Below are positions 7,688 to 16,023 of a stretch of DNA of 61,884 nt, one piece after another. The position numbers and the translations under genes were made by a program. The stretch's first letter is position 1. Each line of letters opens with the position of its first letter. The DNA comes from JADLEX01 sp964586775 (GTDB taxonomy: Bacteria > Lernaellota > Lernaellaia > JACKCT01): positions 1 through 61,884 of the forward strand of contig CAZPJD010000089.1 in NCBI GenBank assembly GCA_964586775.1, in the 5' to 3' direction. The notes under the pieces were generated by a model. That model saw nothing but the letters and a program-made list of their open reading frames with translations. It did not search any database and had not been told where the DNA came from.

Positions 7688-9121
7688 TTGCGACGACTGG
7701 CGGGAAATCTGGAATTGGTGCACCGGCTGCGCGAGATCTTCGGCGCGGACCGCATCTCGCACTCGCCCGCGATATCGGCCGTGTACGCGCGCGACCTGGG
7801 CGCGGATTCCGAATGGGACTGGCGCTCGGGGCGAGCACCCGAACGGCCCGACTTCGTCGTGTGGCCGGAGACGGCCGAGGAAATCAGCCGCCTCGTTCGC
7901 CTCGCGAACGACTGGAAGATCCCGATCATTCCCTACGGCGGGGGTACGGGCGTGCGCGGCGGCGTGCGCGCCGTGGGCGGCGGCATCGTGTGCGACATGA
8001 AGCGCATGAATCGCTTGGTGTGGCTCGACGAGACCGCCCTCATCGTGGCGGTACAGGCCGGTATCACGGGCACGCAGCTCGAACGCCAGCTCCGGCGAAA
8101 GGGATTCACGCTCGGCGCATTCGCCTTTCGGCATCCCGCCTCGACCGTCGGCGGCGCGCTCGCCGTGCGCGGCGGCGGCCACGCCACCGAGCGTTACGGC
8201 CGCTTCGTGGACAAGGTCGTCAAGCTGCGCGCGGTGCTGCCCGACGGATTGATCGTCAAGACCTTTCCGGCGCCCCGCTCGGCCACGGGACCCGATTTCG
8301 ATCATCTGCTGCTGGGCAGCGAGGGCACGCTGGGGATCATCTTCCGCGCGTCGCTGCGGGTACACATGCTGCCCGCGGCGCGGACGCTCGTCGCCGCGCG
8401 TTTCGCCACACTGGCCGAGGGCGCCGACGCCATGCGCGCCCTGTGCCGCGACGGCATACGCCCCGCGGGCGCGCGTCTTTCCGATCCGGCCGAGGCGCGG
8501 GCGTTCTTCAATGACCCCGACCTGCCGCCGCCGGACGGTTTCGTGCTGTGTGCGATGTTCGAGGGAAACCCGCGCCGCGCCGAACTCGAAAAAGAGGTGG
8601 CGATCGAGTGCGTGCATCACCACGGCGGACGGCTGATCGACGAGGCGTACGCCCGTTGGTGGGTCGAGCGACCTTTCGCCGAGCAGTTCCGCGCGTCGCC
8701 CACGCTGGCCGAAGCCCGCGCCAATTTCGAATATGTCGACCTGTCCGTCGCGTGGGGCGATGCGATCAAAACCTACGACGCCGTGCGCGCCGCGCTCGCG
8801 GACGCGGGCGACGTGACCGCCTACCTCTCCGCTCCCGACGCCAATGGCGCGGCGCTCACGCTCGCGGTGACGGGCCGCGCAAACGGTGCGGACGACGAGG
8901 CGTGGAACGCGGCGCTGGGCCGGGCGTGCGAGGCGGCGATGACCGCGGGCGCCGGAATCTCGCGGCACCTGGGCGTGGGCACGCGGCGCATCCATGCGTT
9001 CGCGCGCGAGGCCGGTCCATTCGCCGATCGCCTACGCGATCTCAAGGCGCGGCTCGATCCGCACGGCATCCTGAATCCCGGCAAGCTCGTGGCGGCCGCC
9101 GCGCCGCCGGAAGCGAGGTGA
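7688..9121 (+). CDS. FAD-binding oxidase, GlcD/AGPS-like
   Basis: A second PCMH-type flavoprotein of 477 residues, starting at TTG 7688 with GGAG six bases upstream and only 12 bases after the preceding stop. The FAD-binding loop is PYGGGTGVRGG, and LLGSEGTLGIIFRASL marks the second FAD lobe. The C-terminal cap has SRHLGVGTRR, with a single histidine where the upstream protein has three. Members of this class oxidise 2-hydroxyacids such as glycolate or D-lactate. The gene is a distant paralogue of its upstream neighbour and is followed by the Fe-S partner after only 2 bases, so the latter two probably form a GlcD-GlcF-like complex. Substrate unknown. Confidence 0.85.
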   Translation: MRRLAGNLELVHRLREIFGADRISHSPAISAVYARDLGADSEWDWRSGRAPERPDFVVWPETAEEISRLVRLANDWKIPIIPYGGGTGVRGGVRAVGGGIVCDMKRMNRLVWLDETALIVAVQAGITGTQLERQLRRKGFTLGAFAFRHPASTVGGALAVRGGGHATERYGRFVDKVVKLRAVLPDGLIVKTFPAPRSATGPDFDHLLLGSEGTLGIIFRASLRVHMLPAARTLVAARFATLAEGADAMRALCRDGIRPAGARLSDPAEARAFFNDPDLPPPDGFVLCAMFEGNPRRAELEKEVAIECVHHHGGRLIDEAYARWWVERPFAEQFRASPTLAEARANFEYVDLSVAWGDAIKTYDAVRAALADAGDVTAYLSAPDANGAALTLAVTGRANGADDEAWNAALGRACEAAMTAGAGISRHLGVGTRRIHAFAREAGPFADRLRDLKARLDPHGILNPGKLVAAAAPPEAR

Positions 9122-9123
9122 CG

Positions 9124-10251
9124 ATGGCCCCTGAAATCCGCAAGGTGCTCGACGCGCATCACCGCGAGATCGAGTTTTGCACCTTCTGCCCCAAGATGTG
9201 CCGTTTCGCGTGCCCGGTCGCCAATGCGACGTCGAACGAAACGTTCACGCCGTGGGGCCGGCAGTCGCTGCTGCACATGGTTTCGGAGGGGCACCTCGAA
9301 TTCAACCGCGAGATCGCCTACGTGATGTACCAATGCGCGTCGTGCGGGCTGTGCCAGGAATACTGCGACCACGGCATCGACGTGCCGCCCGTCATGCTCG
9401 CCGCGCGCGAATACGCGGTGTCGGCCGATCTGGAGCCGCACGAGGTGGCCGAGTTCCGTCAGTTCTGGTCGCAGCACAACAATCCCTACGGCGACGACCT
9501 GCGCGCTCGCCTGCGCCAGCAGATCGCCGACAACTACTTCGTGCGCGACGCGCAGGCGGTCTATTTCGCCGGGTGCGGATCCATCTACCACCACCCCGGC
9601 GTGTTGCAGGACACCTGCCGCGTCTTCGAGGCGATGCGCATCGACTACGTGGGATGCTACGAAGGCGAGGCCATGTGCTGCGGGGCGCCGCTGCGTCAGC
9701 TTGGCCTTCGCGCCGAGTACGAAAAAAACGCGAAGCGCCTCGCGGGCGAATTGTCGCGCTACAAAACCATCATCTCGGGATCGCCGCAGTGCGTGTACGA
9801 ACTGAAGTTCGCGTACGCGCAGCTCGGGCTCAAGATGCCGCCGCGCATCCACCACATCAGCGAGTTCCTGTGGCCGCTCATCGAGGAAGGCCGGTTGCGC
9901 GTCGCGCGCACCTTCTCGCAAAGCGCCATGTATCACGATCCCTGCGTGCTCTCGCGGCAACTGGGCGTGACCGAGGAGCCGCGCAACATCCTCAAGCACG
10001 TGCTGCGCGAACCGCTGACCGAGTTTTCGCAGAACGGGCGAAAGAGCGAATGCTGCGGCGCATTCGGCGGGCTCAGTGTGACGAACCCCGACGTGGCCGC
10101 GTCGATCGCGAACGCGCGGCTCGAAGAGGTGCGCGAACACCCGCAGACCGTGCTCATCACGTCGTGTTCGAATTGCCGCCGCCAGTTCGAATCCGCCGAG
10201 CCGCAGCTCGAGGTCCTCGATCTCGTCAACGTGCTCGCGAGGTGCGTCTGA
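9124..10251 (+). CDS. Iron-sulfur electron-transfer subunit, GlcF/HdrD-like
   Basis: A 375-residue protein with two 4Fe-4S clusters in the N-terminal region (Cys19-x2-Cys22-x3-Cys26-x3-Cys30-Pro and Cys71-x2-Cys74-x2-Cys77-x3-Cys81). Two CCG domains follow: FAGCG...MCCGAPLRQ and HDPCVL...ECCGAFGG. This is the layout of GlcF, LldE/LutA relatives and the HdrD catalytic subunit, which pass electrons from a flavoprotein to a quinone or other carrier. ATG 9124 overlaps the ribosome site GAGGTGA formed around the preceding stop codon, so translation is coupled to the flavoprotein upstream. Most likely it oxidises the flavin of one or both upstream proteins. Physiological acceptor not visible. Confidence 0.9.
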   Translation: MAPEIRKVLDAHHREIEFCTFCPKMCRFACPVANATSNETFTPWGRQSLLHMVSEGHLEFNREIAYVMYQCASCGLCQEYCDHGIDVPPVMLAAREYAVSADLEPHEVAEFRQFWSQHNNPYGDDLRARLRQQIADNYFVRDAQAVYFAGCGSIYHHPGVLQDTCRVFEAMRIDYVGCYEGEAMCCGAPLRQLGLRAEYEKNAKRLAGELSRYKTIISGSPQCVYELKFAYAQLGLKMPPRIHHISEFLWPLIEEGRLRVARTFSQSAMYHDPCVLSRQLGVTEEPRNILKHVLREPLTEFSQNGRKSECCGAFGGLSVTNPDVAASIANARLEEVREHPQTVLITSCSNCRRQFESAEPQLEVLDLVNVLARCV

Positions 10252-10278
10252 ACCGGCCGCGCGCGTCTCGTCCGCGAC

Positions 10279-10551
10279 CTACTGTTTCGAGAACGTGCCG
10301 CCCACGGCGATCTGCCCGAGGTAGCGGATGTACGCGTTCGACTCCGACGGCGCGCCCGAGTAGTCGTAGTACCACAAGAAGACCGTGCGTCCGTCGGGCG
10401 AATGCGTCGAGAAGTAGTTCTTGCCGCTCACGATGTCGGCGTAGGCGGGCGTCGGCGATTCGCGGCCGATCAGGTTGACGGCCAGATTCGCCGCCAGCAG
10501 CACGGCGACCAGCACCAGAAGCGAAACCATCAGACGGGACGGGCGTTGCAT
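10279..10551 (-). CDS. Small single-pass membrane or secreted protein of unknown function
   Basis: A 90-residue protein. Residues about 8-28 (MVSLLVLVAVLLAANLAVNL) form one hydrophobic segment after a basic start, so it is an N-terminally anchored or secreted protein. The remainder is a small polar domain with aromatic residues (TVFLWYYDYSGAP) and ends in GTFSKQ. The ATG at 10551 has an excellent GAGGAGG ribosome site. It lies convergent with the Fe-S gene and divergent from the radical SAM gene. I do not recognise the family. Confidence 0.7.
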   Translation of the reverse strand: MQRPSRLMVSLLVLVAVLLAANLAVNLIGRESPTPAYADIVSGKNYFSTHSPDGRTVFLWYYDYSGAPSESNAYIRYLGQIAVGGTFSKQ

Positions 10552-10768
10552 CGGGGGACCTCCTCAAATCTCGCCGACGTGTGGTGAAAATTCCCACCAA
10601 AACCGGCATTTTTTCGGGTCTTGGCGCGGCGCGCGCCGATCCCCCTATAGCACGAAGCGCAAAAAGATCCGATGATGTGAGCATCTTGCTCATGCCGATT
10701 CGCGCGTTTGCCGAAGAGTTCGGTGTGGCGCGCCATGCGAGTGTTGGCGAACTTTCGGGCGAAACGCG

Positions 10769-11815
10769 ATGCACGAGTTCTCGGAATTCAAAATTTACAA
10801 CCACATCGATCGCATCCGCGAGGTGATCGACGGCGGATTCCCCCCGCCCGTGACCTTCGAGATCGACCCGACGAACGCCTGCAACCACGACTGCGTGTGG
10901 TGCGTGGATCAGACGCACCGCGAAATCCACAAGGGCCACCTGAAAAAAGACGTGCTGTTCCGCGTGATCGACGAGGCCGCCGCGATGGGCGTGCGCTCGA
11001 TCGTGCTCAAGGGCGGCGGAGAGCCACTCATCTATCCGTGGATCGACGAATTGCTGCGGCACATCCACGCGGCGGGTCTGCCCGTCGGCATCATCACCAA
11101 CGGCGAGGGCATTCTGAAAAACCTCGATGTGATCCGCGAGACGTGCTCGTGGCTGCGCGTGTCCGTGGATGCGGGATCGGCCGAGACGCACGCGACCGTG
11201 CATCAGCCCAAGGACCCGATCGGGTCGTACACGCGCATCTGGGACGGAATCTCGGCCATCGCCGCGCACGTCTTCACGGGCATCATCTACGTGATCCATC
11301 CGAGCACCTACCACGAGATGGTGGTGGCGGCGAACCGCGCGAAGGAGGCGGGCTGCCGGTACGTCGCTTTCAAGCGGGTGATCGCTCCCGATGAAGTTTT
11401 CAACCCCGCCGATTACGCGGCGATCGACGCCAACTACCAGCGCGCATTGTTGCTCGACGAAAACGGTTTCCGCATCTTCGGGTGGGAGACCTACAACTTC
11501 GACGAGGGACCGAACAAAAAGCCCTACGCGATCTGCAAGGGCCATCACCTCGTCGCCATCCTGTGCGCCAACGGCGAAATGTACGCCTGTTGCTCGACGC
11601 GCGGTCAGAGAAAATTCAGCTTCGGTTCGGTGTACGAATCGAGCCTGGCCGACCTGTGGCACGGCGAGCGGCGCAAGCGCATCCTGCGCCACATCGACAC
11701 CCGCGCGTGCGCCCACATCTGCGTGGGGCACACGAGCTACATGCGCTACGACCACTACAACCGGCTCTTCGAGTACATGATGCGCTCGGACCGTCCCCAC
11801 GGGAATTTTCTGTAG
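10769..11815 (+). CDS. Radical SAM/SPASM-domain protein
   Basis: A 348-residue radical S-adenosylmethionine enzyme. The cluster motif is Cys38-x3-Cys42-x2-Cys45 (ACNHDCVWC), followed by the SAM-binding GGGEPL strand. The C-terminal part has extra cysteines (ICKGHH, LCANG, YACC, CAHICVGH) as in SPASM domains that hold auxiliary Fe-S clusters. The family includes peptide-modifying maturases, sugar-nucleotide enzymes and anaerobic sulfatase-maturing enzymes. No small precursor peptide is apparent next to it. A weak promoter (TTGGCG, 19 bases, TATAGC, 10621-10651) lies upstream. It converges with two SGNH-hydrolase genes, 15 bases away. Substrate unknown. Confidence 0.9.
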   Translation: MHEFSEFKIYNHIDRIREVIDGGFPPPVTFEIDPTNACNHDCVWCVDQTHREIHKGHLKKDVLFRVIDEAAAMGVRSIVLKGGGEPLIYPWIDELLRHIHAAGLPVGIITNGEGILKNLDVIRETCSWLRVSVDAGSAETHATVHQPKDPIGSYTRIWDGISAIAAHVFTGIIYVIHPSTYHEMVVAANRAKEAGCRYVAFKRVIAPDEVFNPADYAAIDANYQRALLLDENGFRIFGWETYNFDEGPNKKPYAICKGHHLVAILCANGEMYACCSTRGQRKFSFGSVYESSLADLWHGERRKRILRHIDTRACAHICVGHTSYMRYDHYNRLFEYMMRSDRPHGNFL

Positions 11816-11830
11816 AATTCCGAAGGGGGA

Positions 11831-12850
11831 TCATTCCTCGCCTCCCGACGACGACGGACCCGGCACGAGGCCGCGGTCGATCAGCCACGGCGCGAGGTGG
11901 TCCGCATACCACGGCATGACGTAGGCGGGCGGATGGATGCGGATGTACTCGCGCGGCATGCCGTCGGCGGTCAGCACGTAGACGGGTAAATCGAGGCCCG
12001 CCCAATAGGGTTCGAACATCTGCAAACCGGCGGCGGGACAGATAAAGACGGCGATCTTCACGCGGTCGCGATATTCCTCGACGAAGGCGCGAAAGTCGCG
12101 AATCGCGCGCTCCTCGTAATCGATGGCCTGCCAACGGCGCGGATCGGCGTGCATGACCGCCCCCATCAGCGCGTATCGGAACAACCTCGACCGACGCACC
12201 GCCGCGAGTGTCTCGTTTTCTTCCCAAGTCCCGGGGATGTGGATGATGCCCGGGTCGAAGACGTAATCGAACCACAGCGACGGATTGGCGTTGAAAACCT
12301 GGAGCTTGGGCATGCGCGCCTGAAAACCTGGCGCTCCGACGTTGGAAAACGCGAAGACGTAGAGATCGGGCGCAAGCTCATCGATCGTGAGCCGCGCGAT
12401 CTCCACCATCTGGATCGACACGTAGGCCGAGGTGCCGTAGTTCCACACCTCGATCGGCGTGTCGGTCAGGGTGCGCAGCTTCTGCTCAACGCGCGCGGGC
12501 CACGTCTCGTCGTCGTTGATTTCGGCGCCAAAGACGTTTGATCCGCCGAGCGTGATGATTCGGTAAACACCGGGCGGCTTTTCCTTTTCGTACTCTTTCC
12601 CTCGCGCGAGGTGGCGGTTCACCGATGCTTTGAAGTGGTTGTAGTCGAGCGATCCCTGCTTGAGGCGAAAGAGCAGCTTGGGGTTGTTGTCGGGCTGATG
12701 GATCTCGAACATCCCGCCCTGCAGGTAAAGGTATTTTTCGAGAAACCGCTCGTCGAGATCGAACGCACGCACGGCGAATTCACCGAGCGCGAGAGCGAAC
12801 GCACTTGCGAGGGCGAACGCGAATGCCGCGAAAAGACGGCGACGCCTCAC
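11831..12850 (-). CDS. Membrane-anchored SGNH/GDSL hydrolase-like protein (second copy)
   Basis: A 339-residue protein with an N-terminal signal anchor (residues 5-23) and an SGNH-hydrolase fold. Block I is GGSNVFG, with the probable nucleophile Ser104; NYGTSAY and FSNVG correspond to the middle blocks; the C-terminal IHPPAYVMPW supplies the catalytic histidine region. Such enzymes add or remove acyl groups on polysaccharides or lipids at the cell surface. The start is GTG at 12850 and overlaps the TGA of the upstream paralogue in GTGA, a sign of coupled translation. It is the last gene of the five-gene run that begins at 17179. The pair share order and wording along their full length, so they arose by tandem duplication. 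Substrate unknown. Confidence 0.8.
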   Translation of the reverse strand: MRRRRLFAAFAFALASAFALALGEFAVRAFDLDERFLEKYLYLQGGMFEIHQPDNNPKLLFRLKQGSLDYNHFKASVNRHLARGKEYEKEKPPGVYRIITLGGSNVFGAEINDDETWPARVEQKLRTLTDTPIEVWNYGTSAYVSIQMVEIARLTIDELAPDLYVFAFSNVGAPGFQARMPKLQVFNANPSLWFDYVFDPGIIHIPGTWEENETLAAVRRSRLFRYALMGAVMHADPRRWQAIDYEERAIRDFRAFVEEYRDRVKIAVFICPAAGLQMFEPYWAGLDLPVYVLTADGMPREYIRIHPPAYVMPWYADHLAPWLIDRGLVPGPSSSGGEE

Positions 12851-13857
12851 GGTTGTACCTCTTCGTCAACCGGCACGAGGCGCTCGCGAACAAGCCATGC
12901 GGACAGCTCGCGCGCGTACCACGACAGCACCTCGGGCGCGGGGTGAATCGCTTTCCACGTCGGCGGCTTATCATCGGCGGTCAGCACCAGCGCGGGGATG
13001 TCGAGGTCCTGCCAGTAACCCGCCACCATCTCCTCGGTAATGGCGGGGCAGACGAAGATCGCCGTCTTCACCTGCTTGCGCGTCGAGTTGAGAAAGATCC
13101 GAAGTTTTTCACGACCATGTTCCTCGCCGGGCACAACGCGCATGGGGGTGGTGTTCGATCTTGCAACGCCCGCCAATTCGATCATGCGAAACGCGCGCGA
13201 GTGAACGATCCACCATAACCACGTTCGGTCGTCGCGCCCGGTGCGATCGCCCTGCATACGCGTGTCGAAGACGTACCGATACCAAAGCCACGGCGTGCCG
13301 CGAAAAAGCGCTTCGTTCCCTCGACCGGGGATGAAGCCCGGCGATCCGAGGTTGCTGAGCGCGATCACGATGAGATCCGGCGCGAGGTTTTCCAGCGCCC
13401 ACGCCGCGCGGGCGACCATTTGGCTCGTCACATAGGCCGAGGTGCCGTAATTCCATACCTCGAACGCGGCGGCTCCAGAGCGATTCAGTTCGTCTTCGAG
13501 CCGCGCCGGCCACGTCTCGTCGTCTTCGACCATGGCCCCGTATACGTTCGACCCGCCCACCACCACGACGCGAAACGCCCCCGCCGGTTTTGCGATCGGT
13601 CGCTCGGGACTGCGCGCGTAATGCGAATTCACCGACACCCGATGTGTCCCGTAATCGACGATGCCGGGCCGCAGCCGGTAGTGCAGCTCGGGAGACGGAT
13701 CGACTTCGTGGCTCGGCAATTCCGCGCCCTGCAAGTACAGGAGCCGTTCGACGAACCGCCAGTCGAACGCGAAAACGCGCACGATCAGCTCGGCAAAGAG
13801 CAGACCGACAATAATGGAACCAAAAAACGCGAGAAGCCGCAGGCGCGCACGCGTCAT
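12847..13857 (-). CDS. Membrane-anchored SGNH/GDSL hydrolase-like protein (first copy)
   Basis: A 336-residue paralogue of the following gene. A signal anchor covers residues about 7-28. Block I is GGSNVYG with Ser103, followed by NYGTSAYV, ALSNLGSPG and the C-terminal AIHPAPEVLSWY. Both copies share the unusual DDETWPAR after block I and LTAD just before the histidine block, so they form one subfamily. ATG 13857 lies 15 bases after the thiL stop. SGNH proteins of this size with one membrane anchor are often found with exopolysaccharide or cell-wall modification; here the tandem pair instead sits with thiL and two secreted toroid proteins. Activity inferred from the fold only. Confidence 0.8.
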   Translation of the reverse strand: MTRARLRLLAFFGSIIVGLLFAELIVRVFAFDWRFVERLLYLQGAELPSHEVDPSPELHYRLRPGIVDYGTHRVSVNSHYARSPERPIAKPAGAFRVVVVGGSNVYGAMVEDDETWPARLEDELNRSGAAAFEVWNYGTSAYVTSQMVARAAWALENLAPDLIVIALSNLGSPGFIPGRGNEALFRGTPWLWYRYVFDTRMQGDRTGRDDRTWLWWIVHSRAFRMIELAGVARSNTTPMRVVPGEEHGREKLRIFLNSTRKQVKTAIFVCPAITEEMVAGYWQDLDIPALVLTADDKPPTWKAIHPAPEVLSWYARELSAWLVRERLVPVDEEVQP

Positions 13858-13872
13858 GACGATTGCGCCGCG

Positions 13873-14850
13873 TCAATGCTCATAGCCCGGTCTTTCGGGC
13901 CGATACGCGGCCCCGCGCCACATCGCGCGAACCTCTCCTGCCTGACCCGCGACGCACCCGCCGATCGTTGTGCAACGCGCCGCCGCGCGGGCCACGGCCC
14001 GCTCGATCGCGGCAACGCGCGACGCGGGCGCGGTCGCGACGAGCGCGTAGTCGTCGCCAAAAGTCGCCGCGAGGTTTACGCGACGTTCGTCGTCGAACGC
14101 ATCGTGCGCGGCGAGTTTGGGATGGATCGGAAGACGGTCGAGGTCGAGCTCGATCGCGACGCCGCTGCGCGCACCGATGCGTGAGACATCGAGCATGAGG
14201 CCGTCGGAAACATCGGCGCACGCCGTCGCCCCCGCCGACGCGACTAGTCCGCCCACCCGGAGCAGCGCGCGCGGACGGCGATACGCGGCGAGCAGATCGT
14301 CGTCGCCCTCGCCCGCCCGCTGCGTGTGAAGCAGGTGCAGCGCCGCGCCCGCCCCACCCAGATCGCCGATGACCATCACCTGATCGCCGGGCCGCGCGCC
14401 GCCGCGAGCAAGCGGCCGGCGCGCCTGACCGATCACAGTGGCCGTAATGGTGACGGGTCCCGGCGTGAGAACGGTATCGCCGCCGGCGAGCGTGGCGTCG
14501 TATTCGCGCAGCGCGTCGCCGATGCCGTCGGCAAGATGCTCACGGTCCGCGGATGTGAGCCGATTGGGAAACGCGGCGGAAAGAAACACGAGAAAGGGCA
14601 GATCGGCGTCGCATCCGCCCGCGGCGAGGTCAGACAGGGCGCATGTGACCACGCGATAACCCACGTCGGCAAAGGTCATGAACGAAGTGTCGAAGTGAAC
14701 GCCCTCGACCTGCGTGTCGGTGCTGACCAGCGTGGCCGCGAGCGGTTGCGCGAGCACGGCGCAGTCCGAGCCGATCCCCATCGCGAGCCCTCGGCCCGTT
14801 CGCCCGAATCGCTCAACCAGACGCTCGATCCACTCGGCCTCAAAACCCAT
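13873..14850 (-). CDS. thiL: Thiamine-monophosphate kinase
   Basis: A 325-residue AIR-synthase-fold protein that phosphorylates thiamine monophosphate to the diphosphate, the last step of cofactor synthesis. The ThiL signature STDTQVEGVHF is at residues 43-53. CALSDLAAGG, LAGGDT, VIGDLGGA and ADVSDGLMLD also match the family. One oddity is the N-terminal metal site: the usual G-D-D-A-A is GIGSDCAVL (Ser28 for the first Asp). ATG 14850 has a GAGGG site nine bases upstream. It sits in the middle of a tight run, 12 bases after a toroid protein and 15 bases before an SGNH hydrolase. The assignment is strong; whether the altered site is fully active is open. Confidence 0.9.
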   Translation of the reverse strand: MGFEAEWIERLVERFGRTGRGLAMGIGSDCAVLAQPLAATLVSTDTQVEGVHFDTSFMTFADVGYRVVTCALSDLAAGGCDADLPFLVFLSAAFPNRLTSADREHLADGIGDALREYDATLAGGDTVLTPGPVTITATVIGQARRPLARGGARPGDQVMVIGDLGGAGAALHLLHTQRAGEGDDDLLAAYRRPRALLRVGGLVASAGATACADVSDGLMLDVSRIGARSGVAIELDLDRLPIHPKLAAHDAFDDERRVNLAATFGDDYALVATAPASRVAAIERAVARAAARCTTIGGCVAGQAGEVRAMWRGAAYRPERPGYEH

Positions 14851-14862
14851 GCGGGCAGTCCC

Positions 14863-16023
14863 TCATCCGCAGCACGACCTGTCATCGTCGTCCGAATCCG
14901 CACCGTCTTCACTCGTCCCGTCGCCGTCATCGTCGCCGGAATCGTCGTCCACCGTATCATCGTCGTCGGCGGCGTCATCATCGTCTTCGCCCGGAGTCAC
15001 CCGATTCACGCATGGATCGTAGTCGATTCCCAGCAGGTCGAAGTACGCGATGGCGAGCGCGCGGATCGCGTGCACCGTCGCGAAGATCGACTCATCCTTC
15101 TCCCAGTCCGGCGTGTAGGTGCCGCCGTCCCAGTGATCGTCGGCGAAGTTGTCGCGCAGGAACGTTCCGGCCAGAAAGACCTCGTCCTCCAGCTCCGGAT
15201 CGTCGAGTTGCTGTGCCGTCTGCATCGCCATCGCGACGGGGATGATCGCCGACGGATTGTCGTCCATCGTGCGTCCTTCGAAGCTCCCATTGCCGTCGTG
15301 GTAGAACGTCACGATCTCGCGCAGCTTCACCCGCGCCTCGTCGGGGAAATCGTCGCGAAGTCTCGCGAGCGAGCCGAGCAGATACGTCGCGTAGAAGCGC
15401 GTCTTGTAGAAATCGCCCGACGGATACCAGTCCGCCTCGCTGCGGCTCGCATACCATTCGTAGGCTTTCGCGAAATCGACCTCGTAGTTGCGGCAGGTCG
15501 CCGCGTACATCGCGAATCCCGTCGAGGTCGGGTAGTCCTGATCCTCGACCGTGGGGGCCAATTCGTCCCAGTGCCCGTCGGCCAACTGATGATCGACGAT
15601 CCACTGATCGGACTCGGGCGACGGCGCCAGCAGGCTCGCCAGCGCGGTCGTCTCGGTGTCACGATACACGTCGCTCGGCCCCTCCCAATACCACGACCCG
15701 TCGTCTGCGCGGGCGGCGTCCAGAAACGCGCGCGCGTTCTCGACCTCGCCTTTGTACTCGGCCACGTCCCATTCCTGCTCCTCGAGCCAGTCGAGCAGCC
15801 ACACGACCTGCGCGGTGTCGAATACCCAAAACCAGTGCGGTTCGCCCGGCATATAGAACCCGGCGTCCTCATGGTAGGTCGTCGGGACCAGCCAATCGAG
15901 GGCGAGGTCGATTCGATCCTTGATCTCATCAGCGAGATCGGCCTGCGCCGGCGTGGCGGTTAACAGCGCCGCGAGGAACGCGACGGCGACAACCGTGCGC
16001 GCGCGTTCAGCACCCGCACGCAT
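14863..16023 (-). CDS. Secreted alpha/alpha-toroid (prenyltransferase/squalene-cyclase-like) protein with Asp-rich CCG tail
   Basis: A 386-residue exported protein. The signal peptide (residues 1-27, cut near PAQA-D) is followed by repeated helical hairpins with QW-like wording: DGSWYWEG, GHWDEL and NGSFEGRTMDDNPSA. This indicates the alpha/alpha-toroid fold of squalene cyclases, prenyltransferases and some polysaccharide lyases. No DxDD cyclase motif is seen, so enzymatic activity is unproven. After a last CVNRVTPGE the protein ends in an aspartate-rich linker of about 40 residues and a terminal SCCG. The ATG at 16023 lies inside the end of the upstream paralogue, overlapping by 17 bases. 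It is a tandem duplicate of that gene. The tail is discussed as a possible anchoring signal. Confidence 0.85.
   Translation of the reverse strand: MRAGAERARTVVAVAFLAALLTATPAQADLADEIKDRIDLALDWLVPTTYHEDAGFYMPGEPHWFWVFDTAQVVWLLDWLEEQEWDVAEYKGEVENARAFLDAARADDGSWYWEGPSDVYRDTETTALASLLAPSPESDQWIVDHQLADGHWDELAPTVEDQDYPTSTGFAMYAATCRNYEVDFAKAYEWYASRSEADWYPSGDFYKTRFYATYLLGSLARLRDDFPDEARVKLREIVTFYHDGNGSFEGRTMDDNPSAIIPVAMAMQTAQQLDDPELEDEVFLAGTFLRDNFADDHWDGGTYTPDWEKDESIFATVHAIRALAIAYFDLLGIDYDPCVNRVTPGEDDDDAADDDDTVDDDSGDDDGDGTSEDGADSDDDDRSCCG

Noticed and set aside
5819..8995. A very long open frame on the minus strand opposite the flavin/Fe-S genes
   Set aside because: It runs antisense to well-supported homologous genes, its translation is Arg/His/Gly-rich low complexity, and it has no start context. 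Such frames are normal in high-GC DNA.
10769..11815. Radical SAM/SPASM gene as the core of a peptide natural-product cluster
   Set aside because: No small precursor peptide, transporter or protease is seen nearby; the adjacent 90-residue gene has a membrane segment and is on the other strand.
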